Below are positions 44,456 through 54,060 of a DNA stretch of 64,000 nt, one piece after another. The first letter of the stretch is position 1. The number at the start of each line of letters is the position of its first letter. The stretch comes from Lachnospiraceae bacterium (lineage in GTDB: Bacteria > Bacillota > Clostridia > Lachnospirales > Lachnospiraceae). Under the pieces are notes generated by a model. That model worked only from the letters and a program-made list of their open reading frames with translations. It was not told the DNA's origin and ran no database searches. Both the position numbers and the translations under genes were made by a program. The stretch lies in assembly GCA_902363835.1 (NCBI GenBank), contig CABJBM010000005.1:186001-250000 (forward strand), read 5' to 3'.

Positions 44456-46390
44456 ATGAGAATGAAAGTATCCAACTACATCTCCCAGAAACTGGTGGAT
44501 TCCGGAATTACACAGGTGTTTACGGTTACCGGCGGAGGAGCCATGCATTTAAACGATGCCCTGGGGCATCAGGAGGGAATGCGCTGCTTATATAACCATC
44601 ACGAGCAGGCATGCGCCATTGCGGCGGAATCCTATGCAAGAATCAAGGGCCGCATTGCCGCTGTCTGCGTAACCACAGGCCCTGGCGGGACCAATGCCAT
44701 CACAGGAGTGCTTGGAGGTTTTCTGGATTCCATTCCCATGCTGATTTTATCCGGTCAGGTGCGCTATGACACAACAGCCAGATGGTCGGGCGTAGGGATC
44801 AGGGCAATGGGAGATCAGGAGTTTGATATAACAAAGGCCGTTGACTGTATGACAAAATACAGTGAGATGGTGATTGATCCCATGAGGATCCGCTACACTC
44901 TGGAAAAAGCCATTTACCTGGCCTTATCCGGCCGCCCCGGCCCTTCCTGGCTGGACATTCCCTTAAACGTACAGGGAGCCTATATTGAGACAGAAGATCT
45001 GGTCGGTTTTTCTGCGGAAGACTATGAGCAGGGCGGAGACGGCTGGGCTTGTGAAAATAAAGCAAAGATCAAAGAGGATGAGGCCGGCTGTGGGGAAAAA
45101 CGCCAGGTCCTTCCGAAGAAGGTATCACCGGATACTGCCAGAGCCATTCTGGAAAAAATAAAGTCTTCCTCCCGCCCGGTAATCAATGCCGGCAACGGAA
45201 TCCGCATTGGACAGGCCCATGAAGTATTTTTACGGGTGGCGGACAAACTGGGAATCCCGGTGGTCACCGGCTGGAACAGCCAGGACTGTATTGAGGACGA
45301 GCATCCGCTTTACACAGGACGGGGCGGCGGAATGGGAGACCGTGCAGGGAATTTTGCCATTCAAAACAGCGACCTGGTTCTTTCTCTTGGAAGCCGCTTA
45401 AGCATTCGCCAGGTAGGGTACAATTATACCACATGGGCCAGAGAGGCTTATGTGATTGTCAATGATATTGATCCTGAGGAGTTAAAGAAGCCCTCCGTTC
45501 ATGCGGACATGCCGGTCCATGCCGATGTAAAGGATTTACTGACTGCCTTGGAAGAACTGCTGGATTCAGAATACAAGGCATCTTCGGAACAACCCCTGTT
45601 TTCCGGCGGGAAAGGGCTTGATTCCATGACCTGGAATGAAACATGCCGGAAGTGGAAGGAAACGTATCCGGTTGTGCTTCCAAAGCATTACAGCAGCGGA
45701 GAGGCTGAGGAAGTCAATGTTTATGCGTTGATAAACGAGCTAAGCAAGCGTGTTCCTGAAAACCGGATCACAGTGGTGGGCAATGGCTCTGCCTGTGTTG
45801 TGGGAGGACATGCCTATCTTATTAAGAAGGAACAGAGGTTTCTGTCCAATTCAGCAGTCGCTTCCATGGGTTATGATCTTCCTGCGGCCATCGGTGCATG
45901 TATGGCAGCGCCGGGAGAGGATATCATCCTGGTCACAGGCGATGGCAGCATTCAGATGAATCTGCAGGAGCTTCAGACCATCATACATCACCGCATGCCT
46001 GTAAAGATTTTTCTGATTAATAACGGCGGATACCATTCCATTCGCCAGACTCAGAAGAATTTCTTTGGAGAGCCTTTGGTGGGAATCGGGGAGGACAGCC
46101 GGGATTTAAGCTTTCCGGATATGGAAAAGCTTTCTGCCGCCTATGGATATCCTTACGTATGTGCCCATCATAACAGCCAGCTGGTTAATGCCATTGAGAC
46201 GGCACTGGCAGCAAAGGGACCTGTTATTTGCGAATTTTTTGTAAGCAGAGACCAGAATTTTGAACCAAAGTCCTCAGCAAAGCGTCTGCCTGACGGGACT
46301 CTTATATCACCGCCTTTAGAGGATTTATCTCCCTTCCTTTCTGATGAGGAGATGGACCGGAATATGATCATCCCGCGGATCAGGGAGTAA
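44456..46390 (+). CDS. Thiamine-diphosphate-dependent enzyme (acetolactate synthase-like)
   Basis: The 644-residue protein has the three ThDP domains. The N-terminal PYR domain has VFTVTGGGAMHLNDAL and the ThDP-activating Glu in NHHEQACAIAAE. A central domain follows, and the C-terminal PP domain has the GDGS-x-QMN motif (VTGDGSIQMNLQELQTI). Relatives include IlvB, and YerE-type enzymes that add two-carbon branches to NDP-sugars. With an SDR and a C-methyltransferase next to it, a role in making a modified sugar is more likely than in amino acid synthesis. AAGGAG before the ATG at 44456 sets the start. First gene after leader element B. Confidence 0.82.
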   Translation: MRMKVSNYISQKLVDSGITQVFTVTGGGAMHLNDALGHQEGMRCLYNHHEQACAIAAESYARIKGRIAAVCVTTGPGGTNAITGVLGGFLDSIPMLILSGQVRYDTTARWSGVGIRAMGDQEFDITKAVDCMTKYSEMVIDPMRIRYTLEKAIYLALSGRPGPSWLDIPLNVQGAYIETEDLVGFSAEDYEQGGDGWACENKAKIKEDEAGCGEKRQVLPKKVSPDTARAILEKIKSSSRPVINAGNGIRIGQAHEVFLRVADKLGIPVVTGWNSQDCIEDEHPLYTGRGGGMGDRAGNFAIQNSDLVLSLGSRLSIRQVGYNYTTWAREAYVIVNDIDPEELKKPSVHADMPVHADVKDLLTALEELLDSEYKASSEQPLFSGGKGLDSMTWNETCRKWKETYPVVLPKHYSSGEAEEVNVYALINELSKRVPENRITVVGNGSACVVGGHAYLIKKEQRFLSNSAVASMGYDLPAAIGACMAAPGEDIILVTGDGSIQMNLQELQTIIHHRMPVKIFLINNGGYHSIRQTQKNFFGEPLVGIGEDSRDLSFPDMEKLSAAYGYPYVCAHHNSQLVNAIETALAAKGPVICEFFVSRDQNFEPKSSAKRLPDGTLISPPLEDLSPFLSDEEMDRNMIIPRIRE

Positions 46391-46454
46391 CGTATCCCGC
46401 AACGGACCATGGGCAGTGCCTGCAAAAGTATAAACCAACAAGGGAGGAAAAGCG

Positions 46455-47417
46455 TTGAACGTTGTTGTAACAGGGGCCACCAGTTTTCTTGGAAGAGCAT
46501 TGGTTGACCAGCTTTTAAAGGAGAAAAACCAGGTGTTTGCGGTGGTTCGCCCCGGTTCTAAGAATATGGGAAGTCTTGCAGCGGAGCGGCAGGGCCTTAT
46601 TCGGATTGAGCGGAATTTGGAAGAGCTGCATGAGCTTTCCCAGGTGATCTATGAACCCTGCCAGGCATTTTACCATTTTGGATGGGATGGCTCGGGAAGT
46701 GAGAACCGGATGAAAAGAGAGGTGCAGCAGAAGAATGTGGAGGATTCCTTAAAGGCTTTGGAAGGAGCCAGAAGCCTTGGCTGCAAACGGTTTCTTTTCA
46801 GCGGTTCCCAGGCGGAATACGGAATTCATAAAGAAGCCATGACAGAGGAGACTCCGTGCAAGCCTGTCTCTGAATATGGCAGGGCCAAGCTGGAGTTTTT
46901 AAACAGGGCCTTGGAACTGACAGAGAACTGGAGAAAAACAGGCGCTTCAGAAATGGAATACATTCATTCCAGGATATTCAGCGTGTACGGACCCGGAGAT
47001 CATCCATGGTCTCTGGTGGAAAGCTGTCTTAGGGCATTTGGCAGAGGAGAGTATATTTCCCTGGGGGAGTGTACGCAAATATGGAATTTTTTATATCTCG
47101 ACGATTGCATCCGGGCGCTGATACTTTTGATGGAACAGGAGAAAGAATCAGTTTCCGGAATTTATAATGTGGCAGGTCCGGAAGGGGAAAACCGCCCTTT
47201 AAAGGAATATATCCGGTCCATGTATGAGGTTTTGGGCTTTCACGGGAGCTATAGCTACGGCAGAAGAGCGTCTAATGCAGAGGGGCCGGCAAATCTTATT
47301 CCTGACATAAAAAAGCTGGAAAGGACAACCGGATGGCAGCCTCTTGTGAATTTCCAGGAGGGGATCAGGCGGACCTATAAGGCTGAAGACTGGAAGAAAA
47401 GCGTTTTTCAGCCTTGA
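46455..47417 (+). CDS. NAD-dependent epimerase/dehydratase (extended SDR)
   Basis: The 320-residue nucleotide-sugar SDR has Rossmann motif VVVTGATSFLGRALVDQL at the N-terminus, SGSQAEYG for the active-site Ser region and YGRAK (Tyr-x3-Lys) near residue 140. The start is TTG at 46455, after AGGGAGGAAA. It would reduce or epimerise an NDP-keto-sugar in the same pathway as the TPP enzyme and C-methyltransferase. Confidence 0.83.
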   Translation: MNVVVTGATSFLGRALVDQLLKEKNQVFAVVRPGSKNMGSLAAERQGLIRIERNLEELHELSQVIYEPCQAFYHFGWDGSGSENRMKREVQQKNVEDSLKALEGARSLGCKRFLFSGSQAEYGIHKEAMTEETPCKPVSEYGRAKLEFLNRALELTENWRKTGASEMEYIHSRIFSVYGPGDHPWSLVESCLRAFGRGEYISLGECTQIWNFLYLDDCIRALILLMEQEKESVSGIYNVAGPEGENRPLKEYIRSMYEVLGFHGSYSYGRRASNAEGPANLIPDIKKLERTTGWQPLVNFQEGIRRTYKAEDWKKSVFQP

Positions 47418-47423
47418 GTTTAT

Positions 47424-47459
47424 GAATGAACCGGATATGCAATCACATCCGCTTGATTC
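47424..47459 (+). promoter_or_regulatory. Leader hairpin element, copy 3 of 3
   Basis: Arms 47424-47439 and 47444-47459 pair at 13 of 16 (GAAT/ATTC, AA/TT, CGGAT/ATCCG, TG/CA) around CAAT. The 3' arm matches the copies at 286-301 and 2687-2701. It lies between the SDR stop and the C-methyltransferase start. Confidence 0.6.
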
Positions 47460-47500
47460 ATTAGTATACAAAAATATTGACATGGAGGAATTTTTGTGGT

Positions 47501-48694
47501 ATGAGAGATAAGATTTGTATTGTGTGCGGCAGCCCTCTTGGGGAAGAACCATTGATGGCCCTTAAGGATATGCCTGCATCGGCTCAGGACATCCCGGATG
47601 AGGAAGAAGTGAAGGAGGAGCATGGAATCTCCCTTTTTCTCCACCAATGCAAAGCATGCGGCCTGGTGCAGTTTGACTGTGAGCCTGTGGCATACTACAA
47701 GGACGTGATCCGGTCCGGCGGATTTACCACCACCATGGTAAATTTAAGAAGAAGCCAGTACCGGCATTTTATTGATGCATACCATCTGGAAGGCAAGAAG
47801 CTGATTGAGGCGGGATGCGGCCAGGGAGAATTTCTTTCTGTGCTGTCAGAGTTTCCTGTAAAAGCCTGCGGAATCGAAAACAGGGAAAGCCTGGTTTGCC
47901 TTGCAAAAGAAAAAGGGCTTACGGTCTGGAAGCAGTTTGCAAAAGAGGGAGAAATCCTTGCACTTAAGGACGGCAGCGTAAGAGGCCCTTATAACGGGTT
48001 TTTGTCCTTTAATTTCCTGGAGCACCAGCCGGATCCGGTGGGGATGCTCAAATGCATTGCGGACAACTTATCAGAAGACGGCGTAGGCTTGATTACGGTC
48101 CCAAGTCTGGAATATATTCTGCAGTATGACGGGTATTACGAACTGATCCGGGATCATTTGGCCTATTATACCTTTGAGACCCTTGGCTATACAGTGGAAA
48201 AGGCAGGGTTTGAGGTATTAGAGGAAAAAATGGTGAACAGGGATACTCTTTCTGTCATTGTAAGGAAAGGGAAGGGTTCAGCCGTTCAGCCGGAAACTGT
48301 CAGGAACCGTTCAGCAATGGACATATCCGGCCTGAAAGAAAGCCTGGATACCATTGGAAGAGAGATGGAGGAACTGACAGAGGAGCTTAAGGACAGGGGA
48401 AAAAGCCTGGCAGTCTGGGGAGCCAGTCATCAGGGCTTTACCCTGGCTTCTACAACAGCCATAGGCCGGTTTGCAAGATATATCATAGATTCCGCTCCCT
48501 TTAAGCAGGGGAAGTACGCTCCTGCCTCCCATGTTCCCATTGTACCTCCCGATCATTATCATGAGGACCCGGTGGATGCCATTTTGATCGTGGCTCCCGG
48601 CTATACGGATGAGATCGCGGGAATCATAAAGGAAAAGTTTGGCGGTCATCTGGAAATTCTGGCATTAAAATCCAATCATTTGGAAAGGATATAA
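47501..48694 (+). CDS. Sugar C-methyltransferase (zinc-site, SAM and C-terminal domains)
   Basis: The 397-residue protein has an N-terminal zinc-binding domain (CIVCGSPL and HQCKACGLVQFD), a SAM methyltransferase domain (about 85-230: LIEAGCGQGEFL, FNFLEHQPDP), and a C-terminal domain with WGASHQGFTLAS. This is the architecture of NDP-ketosugar C-methyltransferases such as TylC3 and NovU, which make branched deoxysugars. GGAGG 12 nt before the ATG is a long spacing. With the TPP enzyme and SDR it points to a branched or rare sugar in the surface glycan. Confidence 0.85.
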   Translation: MRDKICIVCGSPLGEEPLMALKDMPASAQDIPDEEEVKEEHGISLFLHQCKACGLVQFDCEPVAYYKDVIRSGGFTTTMVNLRRSQYRHFIDAYHLEGKKLIEAGCGQGEFLSVLSEFPVKACGIENRESLVCLAKEKGLTVWKQFAKEGEILALKDGSVRGPYNGFLSFNFLEHQPDPVGMLKCIADNLSEDGVGLITVPSLEYILQYDGYYELIRDHLAYYTFETLGYTVEKAGFEVLEEKMVNRDTLSVIVRKGKGSAVQPETVRNRSAMDISGLKESLDTIGREMEELTEELKDRGKSLAVWGASHQGFTLASTTAIGRFARYIIDSAPFKQGKYAPASHVPIVPPDHYHEDPVDAILIVAPGYTDEIAGIIKEKFGGHLEILALKSNHLERI

Positions 48695-48703
48695 GAAAAA
48701 CAT

Positions 48704-49771
48704 ATGAAAGCTTTTGTTTTAATCGAACCTGGCAAGGTCGGCTGGTATGAAGCACCGGAACCGGCCGTAACTCCTTATGGAGCCATTCTGCGCCCTGTGG
48801 CAGTGACACCCTGCTCTTCTGATGTCCATACGGTATATGGGGGAGGTTCCCGAAAGGCTCCCAACCTGATTCTGGGACATGAATGTGTGGCAGAGGTTTT
48901 AGAAACCGGAGACCAGGTCTGCGACTTTGCTGCCGGAGACCTGGTGGCAGTTCCTGCAATCACGCCGGACTGGAGGGCTCTGGGGATCCAGGAAGGGAAT
49001 TTTAAGCATGCTTCAGCTCCATTTTCCGGCCATCAATTGGGAAGGACAACGCCGGGAGTGTTTGCGGAAAAATTTTTAATACCGGATGCAGATACCACTT
49101 TGGCGAAGATCCCTAAAGGGGTCACCCTGGAACAGGCCCTTATGTGTGTGGATGTGGTGACTACAGGCTTTACGGGGGCAGAATCTGCGGATATTAAAAT
49201 CGGAGATACTGTAGTGGTTCTGGGCATCGGACCCATCGGGCTTATGGCGGTTGAAGGAGCCCGCCACTTAGGGGCTGCAAGGATCCTTGCAGTGGGCAGC
49301 AGGCCCATTTGCGTAAAACTTGCCAGGGAGTTCGGGGCTACGGAGGTTTTAAGCTATAAGGATGGAAACGTGACTGATCAGGTCATGGAACGCACAGGAG
49401 GCCTGGGGGCTGACGGGGTCATCATCTGCGGAGGCGGGGATGAGGTCTTTGCCCAGGCAGTAGATATGGCCAGGTATGGGATCGGAACCATATCCAATGT
49501 GAATTACTATGGAGGTACCGGAAATCTGCCGTTTCCCAAGTTTTCAGGGGGACGGGGCATGGCAGGAAAGACCATTCACACAGAGCTTGCAAAGGGCGGG
49601 AGAGTGAGAATGGAGCGCCTTTTAAACATGATCCAGTATGGAAGGATCAATCCTGAAACGCTGGTGACCCACAGGCTTTATGGTCTGGATCAGGTGGAGA
49701 CAGCCCTTCAGCTTATGAAAGAAAAGCCGGAAGATTTAATTAAAGTAATGGTTCGGATAGATTGGAAGTGA
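48704..49771 (+). CDS. Zinc alcohol dehydrogenase, secondary-ADH type
   Basis: The 355-residue medium-chain dehydrogenase has zinc ligands in TPCSSD (Cys37), GHECV (His59-Glu60) and CVDVVTTGF (Asp150), and the nucleotide-binding motif VVVLGIGPIGLMAVEGA. The sequence strongly recalls the NADP-dependent isopropanol dehydrogenase of Clostridium beijerinckii (PxxVSPCTSDIHT and IGVGSRPICVE patterns). In this position, between a sugar methyltransferase and glycosyltransferases, it may reduce a keto-sugar rather than a free ketone. It starts 10 bp after the previous stop. Confidence 0.87.
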   Translation: MKAFVLIEPGKVGWYEAPEPAVTPYGAILRPVAVTPCSSDVHTVYGGGSRKAPNLILGHECVAEVLETGDQVCDFAAGDLVAVPAITPDWRALGIQEGNFKHASAPFSGHQLGRTTPGVFAEKFLIPDADTTLAKIPKGVTLEQALMCVDVVTTGFTGAESADIKIGDTVVVLGIGPIGLMAVEGARHLGAARILAVGSRPICVKLAREFGATEVLSYKDGNVTDQVMERTGGLGADGVIICGGGDEVFAQAVDMARYGIGTISNVNYYGGTGNLPFPKFSGGRGMAGKTIHTELAKGGRVRMERLLNMIQYGRINPETLVTHRLYGLDQVETALQLMKEKPEDLIKVMVRIDWK

Positions 49772-49775
49772 ACAT

Positions 49776-50789
49776 ATGAAAACAATTAGCATCGTCATCC
49801 CCTGTTATAATGAGGAAGAAAACGTAAGTGCCATGTACCAGGCGATTGACCGCACATTTAAAAGTGATTTGCCAGATTATTGCTATGAACTGATTTTTAT
49901 TGATAATGATTCCAGAGACCGCACCAGGGAGATCATCAGGGGCCTGTGTTCTCAGGATCAGAAGGTAAAGGGGATTTTTAATGCCAAGAATTTCGGACAG
50001 TTCAATTCCCCTTATTATGGAATGCTCCAGTCTGCCGGAGATTGTACCATTCTTATGGCAGCGGATTTCCAGGACCCGGTGGAAATGATCCCAAAGTATG
50101 TGAAGGAATGGGAAAAAGGTTATAAGATCGTCATTGGGATTAAAAAGTCCAGCAAAGAGAATAAACTCATGTACTGGCTGAGAACCTGCTATTATAAGAC
50201 CATTAAGAAGCTTTCCGATGTGGAGCAGATCGAGCATTTTACCGGCTTTGGCCTGTATGATGAAAGATTTATAAAGGTTCTTAAGGAGTTGGATGATCCG
50301 ACGCCTTTTCTCCGGGGAATTGTGGCGGAGCTTGGTTTCCGGCGCAGGGAGATCCCTTATGAGCAGCCTAAGAGACGGGCAGGGAAGACCAGCAATAATT
50401 TTTACCGCCTGTATGACGCTGCCATGTTAAGCGTCACTTCTTATACTAAAGTAGGGCTTCGCCTTGCCACCATATTCGGAAGCATCTGTTCTTTTGCCAG
50501 CATGATGGTGGCCCTTATTTATCTGGTGATGAAGCTGGTGTACTGGGACCGTTTCCCGGCCGGTATGGCTCCTCTTTTGATTGGTATGTGTTTTCTTGGT
50601 TCCGTACAGATCTTTTTTATCGGCCTTGTGGGAGAATACGTTCTGTCCATCAATGCCCGTGTCATGAAGCGGCCTCTTGTAATTGAGGAAGAGAGGATCA
50701 ATTTTTCAGAAAAGGCAGAAAGCATTTCAGAAGAAGAGATATTTTTAATGTCAGCATCAGTGGAGGCAGGGATCAGTGATGAAATATAA
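49776..50789 (+). CDS. Polyprenyl-phosphate glycosyltransferase (GT2, GtrB-like)
   Basis: The 337-residue protein has a GT2 domain (SIVIPCYNEEENV, FIDNDSRDRT, MAADFQDPVEMIP in place of the usual DADLQDPPE) and two C-terminal membrane segments (about 230-250 and 265-290). It is related in layout to the protein at 2716-3651. The DAD to AAD change at the metal motif is noteworthy but the flanking Asp are kept. Four bp after the previous stop; overlaps the next gene by about 11 bp. Confidence 0.85.
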   Translation: MKTISIVIPCYNEEENVSAMYQAIDRTFKSDLPDYCYELIFIDNDSRDRTREIIRGLCSQDQKVKGIFNAKNFGQFNSPYYGMLQSAGDCTILMAADFQDPVEMIPKYVKEWEKGYKIVIGIKKSSKENKLMYWLRTCYYKTIKKLSDVEQIEHFTGFGLYDERFIKVLKELDDPTPFLRGIVAELGFRRREIPYEQPKRRAGKTSNNFYRLYDAAMLSVTSYTKVGLRLATIFGSICSFASMMVALIYLVMKLVYWDRFPAGMAPLLIGMCFLGSVQIFFIGLVGEYVLSINARVMKRPLVIEEERINFSEKAESISEEEIFLMSASVEAGISDEI

Positions 50790-52971
50790 GATAGATGTAG
50801 CAAGAATCCGTGAAAATTCGATTGTGCTGAATGGCTGGGTCATTGGGAAGAACCCCCAGTCAGATGCTGCGTTTGAGGTTTTGGACGGACAGGAAAAACC
50901 AGTGGAATTTAAGTATGTTCCGGTTCGCAGAGATGACGTATGCCAGATTTACTTTAAGAAAACTTTGGACAGGGATTTAGGATTTGATATCCGCATCCCC
51001 TATATCCGTGAGAAAAACGAGGACAGGATCCTGGTCATCCGGTGTGACGGGAAAACCGTCAGAGTGAAGCTGAATGCCCAGATCATTGAGCAGCAGAACA
51101 GTTCGGCCCATAAAAAAAGTGCGAAGTTAAAAAGCATGATGAATGCCCAGACGCTTCGGTCTGCCGTGGATTTCTGGAAGGAAAACGGCTTTAAGGCTTT
51201 TGTGTTAAAATCCAGGCATAAGCTTCAGGGAATTGACAGTGATTACGATTATCCGGAATGGTATGCTCTTACGAAAACAACAGATGAGGAGCTGGCGGCC
51301 CAGAGGAAAACGGTTTTTGATTATACGCCTAAAATGTCTGTTGTAATACCTGCTTATAAGACCCCGGAGCGTTATCTGGCGGCAATGCTGGATTCCCTGC
51401 TGGCCCAGACCTATGAAAACTGGGAAGTGTGCATTGCAGACGGAAGCCCAAAGGGAGAAGGCGTGGAACGGGTATTAAAGCGCTATGCCATAAAGGATGA
51501 GAGGATCCGCTATGTGATCCTGGGAGAGAATAAGGGGATCGCAGGGAATACCAACGCTGCCATTGAAATGGCAAAGGGAGATTTTATCGTCCTGGCGGAC
51601 CATGACGATACCCTTGCACCTGATGCTTTGTTTGAATGTGTAAAGGCGATCAATTCTGATCCGGAAATTGATGTGGTTTATACTGATGAGGATAAGCTTG
51701 ACATTGACGGAGGGGAATTGTTTGAACCCCACTTTAAGCCTGATTTTAACCCGGATCTTTTAACAAGTGTCAATTACATCTGTCATTTGTTTGTGGTGAA
51801 CCATGAACTGCTTATGGAGGTGGGAGGCTTCCGGGAGGAATATGACGGAGCCCAGGATTATGATTTCATCTTCCGCTGTACGGAAAAGGCAAGAAAAATA
51901 TACCATATTCCCAAGGCCCTGTATCATTGGCGCTGCCATCAGAATTCCACCTCAAGTAATCCTGAGAGCAAATTATATGCATTTGAGGCAGGGGCAAGGG
52001 CCATTAAGGCCCATTATGAACGGGTGGGTACCCCGGCTTTGTCCGTGGAAAAGGGCATTGATTACGGAATCTACCATACCACGTTTAAAATAACCGGAGA
52101 GCCTTTGGTTTCCGTCATCATCCCCAACAAGGACCACAGCGCCGACTTAGACTTATGCATGCGTTCCATCATTGAGAAGTCCGCACATCAAAACCTGGAA
52201 TTCATTGTTGTGGAAAATAACAGCATTGATCCGGAAACCTTTGCCTATTATGACAGGATCCAAAAGGAATTTGATTTCATCCACGTGGTTAAATGGGAGA
52301 AGGAATTCAACTACTCCGCCATCAATAACTTTGGCGTTGCCCATGCAACAGGAGAATATCTTTTATTTTTAAATAATGATACGGAAATGGTAAATCCGGA
52401 AAGCATCCATGAGATGTTAGGATTCTGCCAGAGGGATGATGTAGGCATTGTCGGGGTCAGGCTTCTTTATTCCGATGACACCATTCAGCATGCCGGCGTG
52501 GTGGTTGGCTTTGGCGGAATTGCCGGACACACCTTTATCGGGCTTCACAAGGCAGAAAGCAGCTACTTTAACCAGGCCATGTGCGCCCGGAACTACAGCG
52601 CTGTAACAGCTGCCTGTATGATGAGTAAAAAATCTCTGTTTGAGAAAGCCGGCGGTTTTTCTGAGGACCTTGCCGTTGCTTTTAACGACATTGATTACTG
52701 CATGAAAATACGCTCCTTAAACAAGCTGGTGGTTTATGCTCCTTATGCCCTGTTTTATCATTACGAATCTAAATCAAGGGGGCTTGAGGATACACCGGAG
52801 AAAGTGGCACGTTTTAATCAGGAGATCAAAAAGTTCTCCCAGAAATGGCCGGATATCCTAAAGGATGGGGATCCTTATTACAACCCCAATCTGACTCTGC
52901 GCAAATCCAATTTTGCTTTGCGGGATCTTCGAAAGGAAAAAATCGGGGAACCCTATAAGCTTGAGGTGTGA
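50779..52971 (+). CDS. Tandem GT2 glycosyltransferase with N-terminal domain
   Basis: The 730-residue protein starts with a small beta-rich domain (1-105), then two GT2 domains: the first at about 185-420 (SVVIPAYKTPERYL, IADGSPKGEG, LADHDDTLAPDAL), the second at about 445-690 (SVIIPNKDHSADLD, VVENNSIDPE, LFLNNDTEMVN, VAFNDIDYCMKI). Tandem GT2 proteins of this kind make rhamnan or galactan-like repeats by alternating linkages. Start ATG 50779, inside the previous gene's end; a GTG directly before is an alternative. Confidence 0.87.
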   Translation: MKYKIDVARIRENSIVLNGWVIGKNPQSDAAFEVLDGQEKPVEFKYVPVRRDDVCQIYFKKTLDRDLGFDIRIPYIREKNEDRILVIRCDGKTVRVKLNAQIIEQQNSSAHKKSAKLKSMMNAQTLRSAVDFWKENGFKAFVLKSRHKLQGIDSDYDYPEWYALTKTTDEELAAQRKTVFDYTPKMSVVIPAYKTPERYLAAMLDSLLAQTYENWEVCIADGSPKGEGVERVLKRYAIKDERIRYVILGENKGIAGNTNAAIEMAKGDFIVLADHDDTLAPDALFECVKAINSDPEIDVVYTDEDKLDIDGGELFEPHFKPDFNPDLLTSVNYICHLFVVNHELLMEVGGFREEYDGAQDYDFIFRCTEKARKIYHIPKALYHWRCHQNSTSSNPESKLYAFEAGARAIKAHYERVGTPALSVEKGIDYGIYHTTFKITGEPLVSVIIPNKDHSADLDLCMRSIIEKSAHQNLEFIVVENNSIDPETFAYYDRIQKEFDFIHVVKWEKEFNYSAINNFGVAHATGEYLLFLNNDTEMVNPESIHEMLGFCQRDDVGIVGVRLLYSDDTIQHAGVVVGFGGIAGHTFIGLHKAESSYFNQAMCARNYSAVTAACMMSKKSLFEKAGGFSEDLAVAFNDIDYCMKIRSLNKLVVYAPYALFYHYESKSRGLEDTPEKVARFNQEIKKFSQKWPDILKDGDPYYNPNLTLRKSNFALRDLRKEKIGEPYKLEV

Positions 52972-52972
52972 G

Positions 52973-53962
52973 ATGGAGAAAAAAGTAACGGTTGTTATTC
53001 CTAATTATAACGGATTAAAATTTATGGAACCTTGTTTTAAAGCCCTGGAAGCTCAGAGTGATAAGAACTTTGAGCTTCTTGTGGTGGATAACAGTTCCAC
53101 AGACGGAAGCGTGGAATGGCTGAAAGAGAAAAACATCCCTTCCATTTTCCTGGGGGAAAACACAGGCTTTTCCGGTGCAGTGAATGTGGGGATCCGCCAT
53201 GCAAAGACACCTTATGTCATTTTGTTAAACAATGATACAGAGCCGGAACCTGATTATGTAAAGGAACTGGTACGGGCCATAGAAAAGTCTCCTAAGATAT
53301 TTTCTGTCAGCAGCAAGATGATCCAGCTTTACCATAAGGAGCTTATGGATGACGCAGGGGATATGTACAGCGTTTTGGGCTGGGCTTATCAAAGAGGCGT
53401 GGGGCAGAGCAGCAGGGGTTATGGAAAAGCCCGCAGCGTGTTTGCAGCCTGCGCAGGAGCTGCCATTTACAGGCGGGAAGTATTTGAGGAGATCGGCGGA
53501 TTTGACGAGGCTCATTTCGCCTATCTGGAAGATATTGATGTGGGATACAGGGCAAAGATCCATGGATATGAAAACCTGTACTGCCCAACAGCCGTGGTTT
53601 ATCATGTGGGCAGCGGGACCAGCGGTTCCAAATACAATTCCTTTAAGGTTCGTCTGGCTGCCAGGAACAATATTTATTTAAATTATAAAAATATGCCGGC
53701 TTTACAGCTTCTGGTGAATCTGCTTCCCATTTTAGGGGGAACCTTTGTAAAATACCTGTTTTTCCGGAAGATCGGTTTTGCCTCTGACTATGCAGAAGGG
53801 CTGAAAGAGGGCTTAAGGACGGCAAAGAACACCAGGAAGGTGCGGTTTAAAATGGCTCATCTTAGAAACTACTTTCGGATCGAAGGTGAGCTGATTTTTG
53901 GCACATTCCTCTATATATGGGAATTTTTACGAAGAAAGTTAAAAATTTTCAGGTCATTTTAA
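52973..53962 (+). CDS. GT2 glycosyltransferase, rhamnosyltransferase-like
   Basis: The 329-residue GT2 enzyme has TVVIPNYNGLKF, VVDNSSTDGS, ILLNNDTEPEPDY and FAYLEDIDVGYR. A hydrophobic stretch at about 255-275 may attach it to the membrane. The pattern is that of WbbL/RfbN-type rhamnosyltransferases. The ATG at 52973 is 1 bp after the previous stop (TGA-G-ATG), so translation is coupled. Last glycosyltransferase of the second operon. Confidence 0.87.
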   Translation: MEKKVTVVIPNYNGLKFMEPCFKALEAQSDKNFELLVVDNSSTDGSVEWLKEKNIPSIFLGENTGFSGAVNVGIRHAKTPYVILLNNDTEPEPDYVKELVRAIEKSPKIFSVSSKMIQLYHKELMDDAGDMYSVLGWAYQRGVGQSSRGYGKARSVFAACAGAAIYRREVFEEIGGFDEAHFAYLEDIDVGYRAKIHGYENLYCPTAVVYHVGSGTSGSKYNSFKVRLAARNNIYLNYKNMPALQLLVNLLPILGGTFVKYLFFRKIGFASDYAEGLKEGLRTAKNTRKVRFKMAHLRNYFRIEGELIFGTFLYIWEFLRRKLKIFRSF

Positions 53963-54060
53963 GAATATTTTAATGGTATCATATTGACATATCATGTATA
54001 ATATACGGGAATTATGGTAGACAAGTATGGTGCAATGCACGAATGGAAGGTTTTGCTGCT

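Noticed and set aside
46168..46500. Antisense frames within the TPP enzyme, SDR and dehydrogenase genes
   Set aside because: Several long minus-strand frames here are shadows of GC-rich coding sequence on the plus strand; none has a ribosome site.
53984..54002. TTGACA and TATAAT before the second phosphoglycosyltransferase
   Set aside because: They are only 7 bp apart, so they cannot serve as the -35 and -10 of one promoter; no good partner for either was found.
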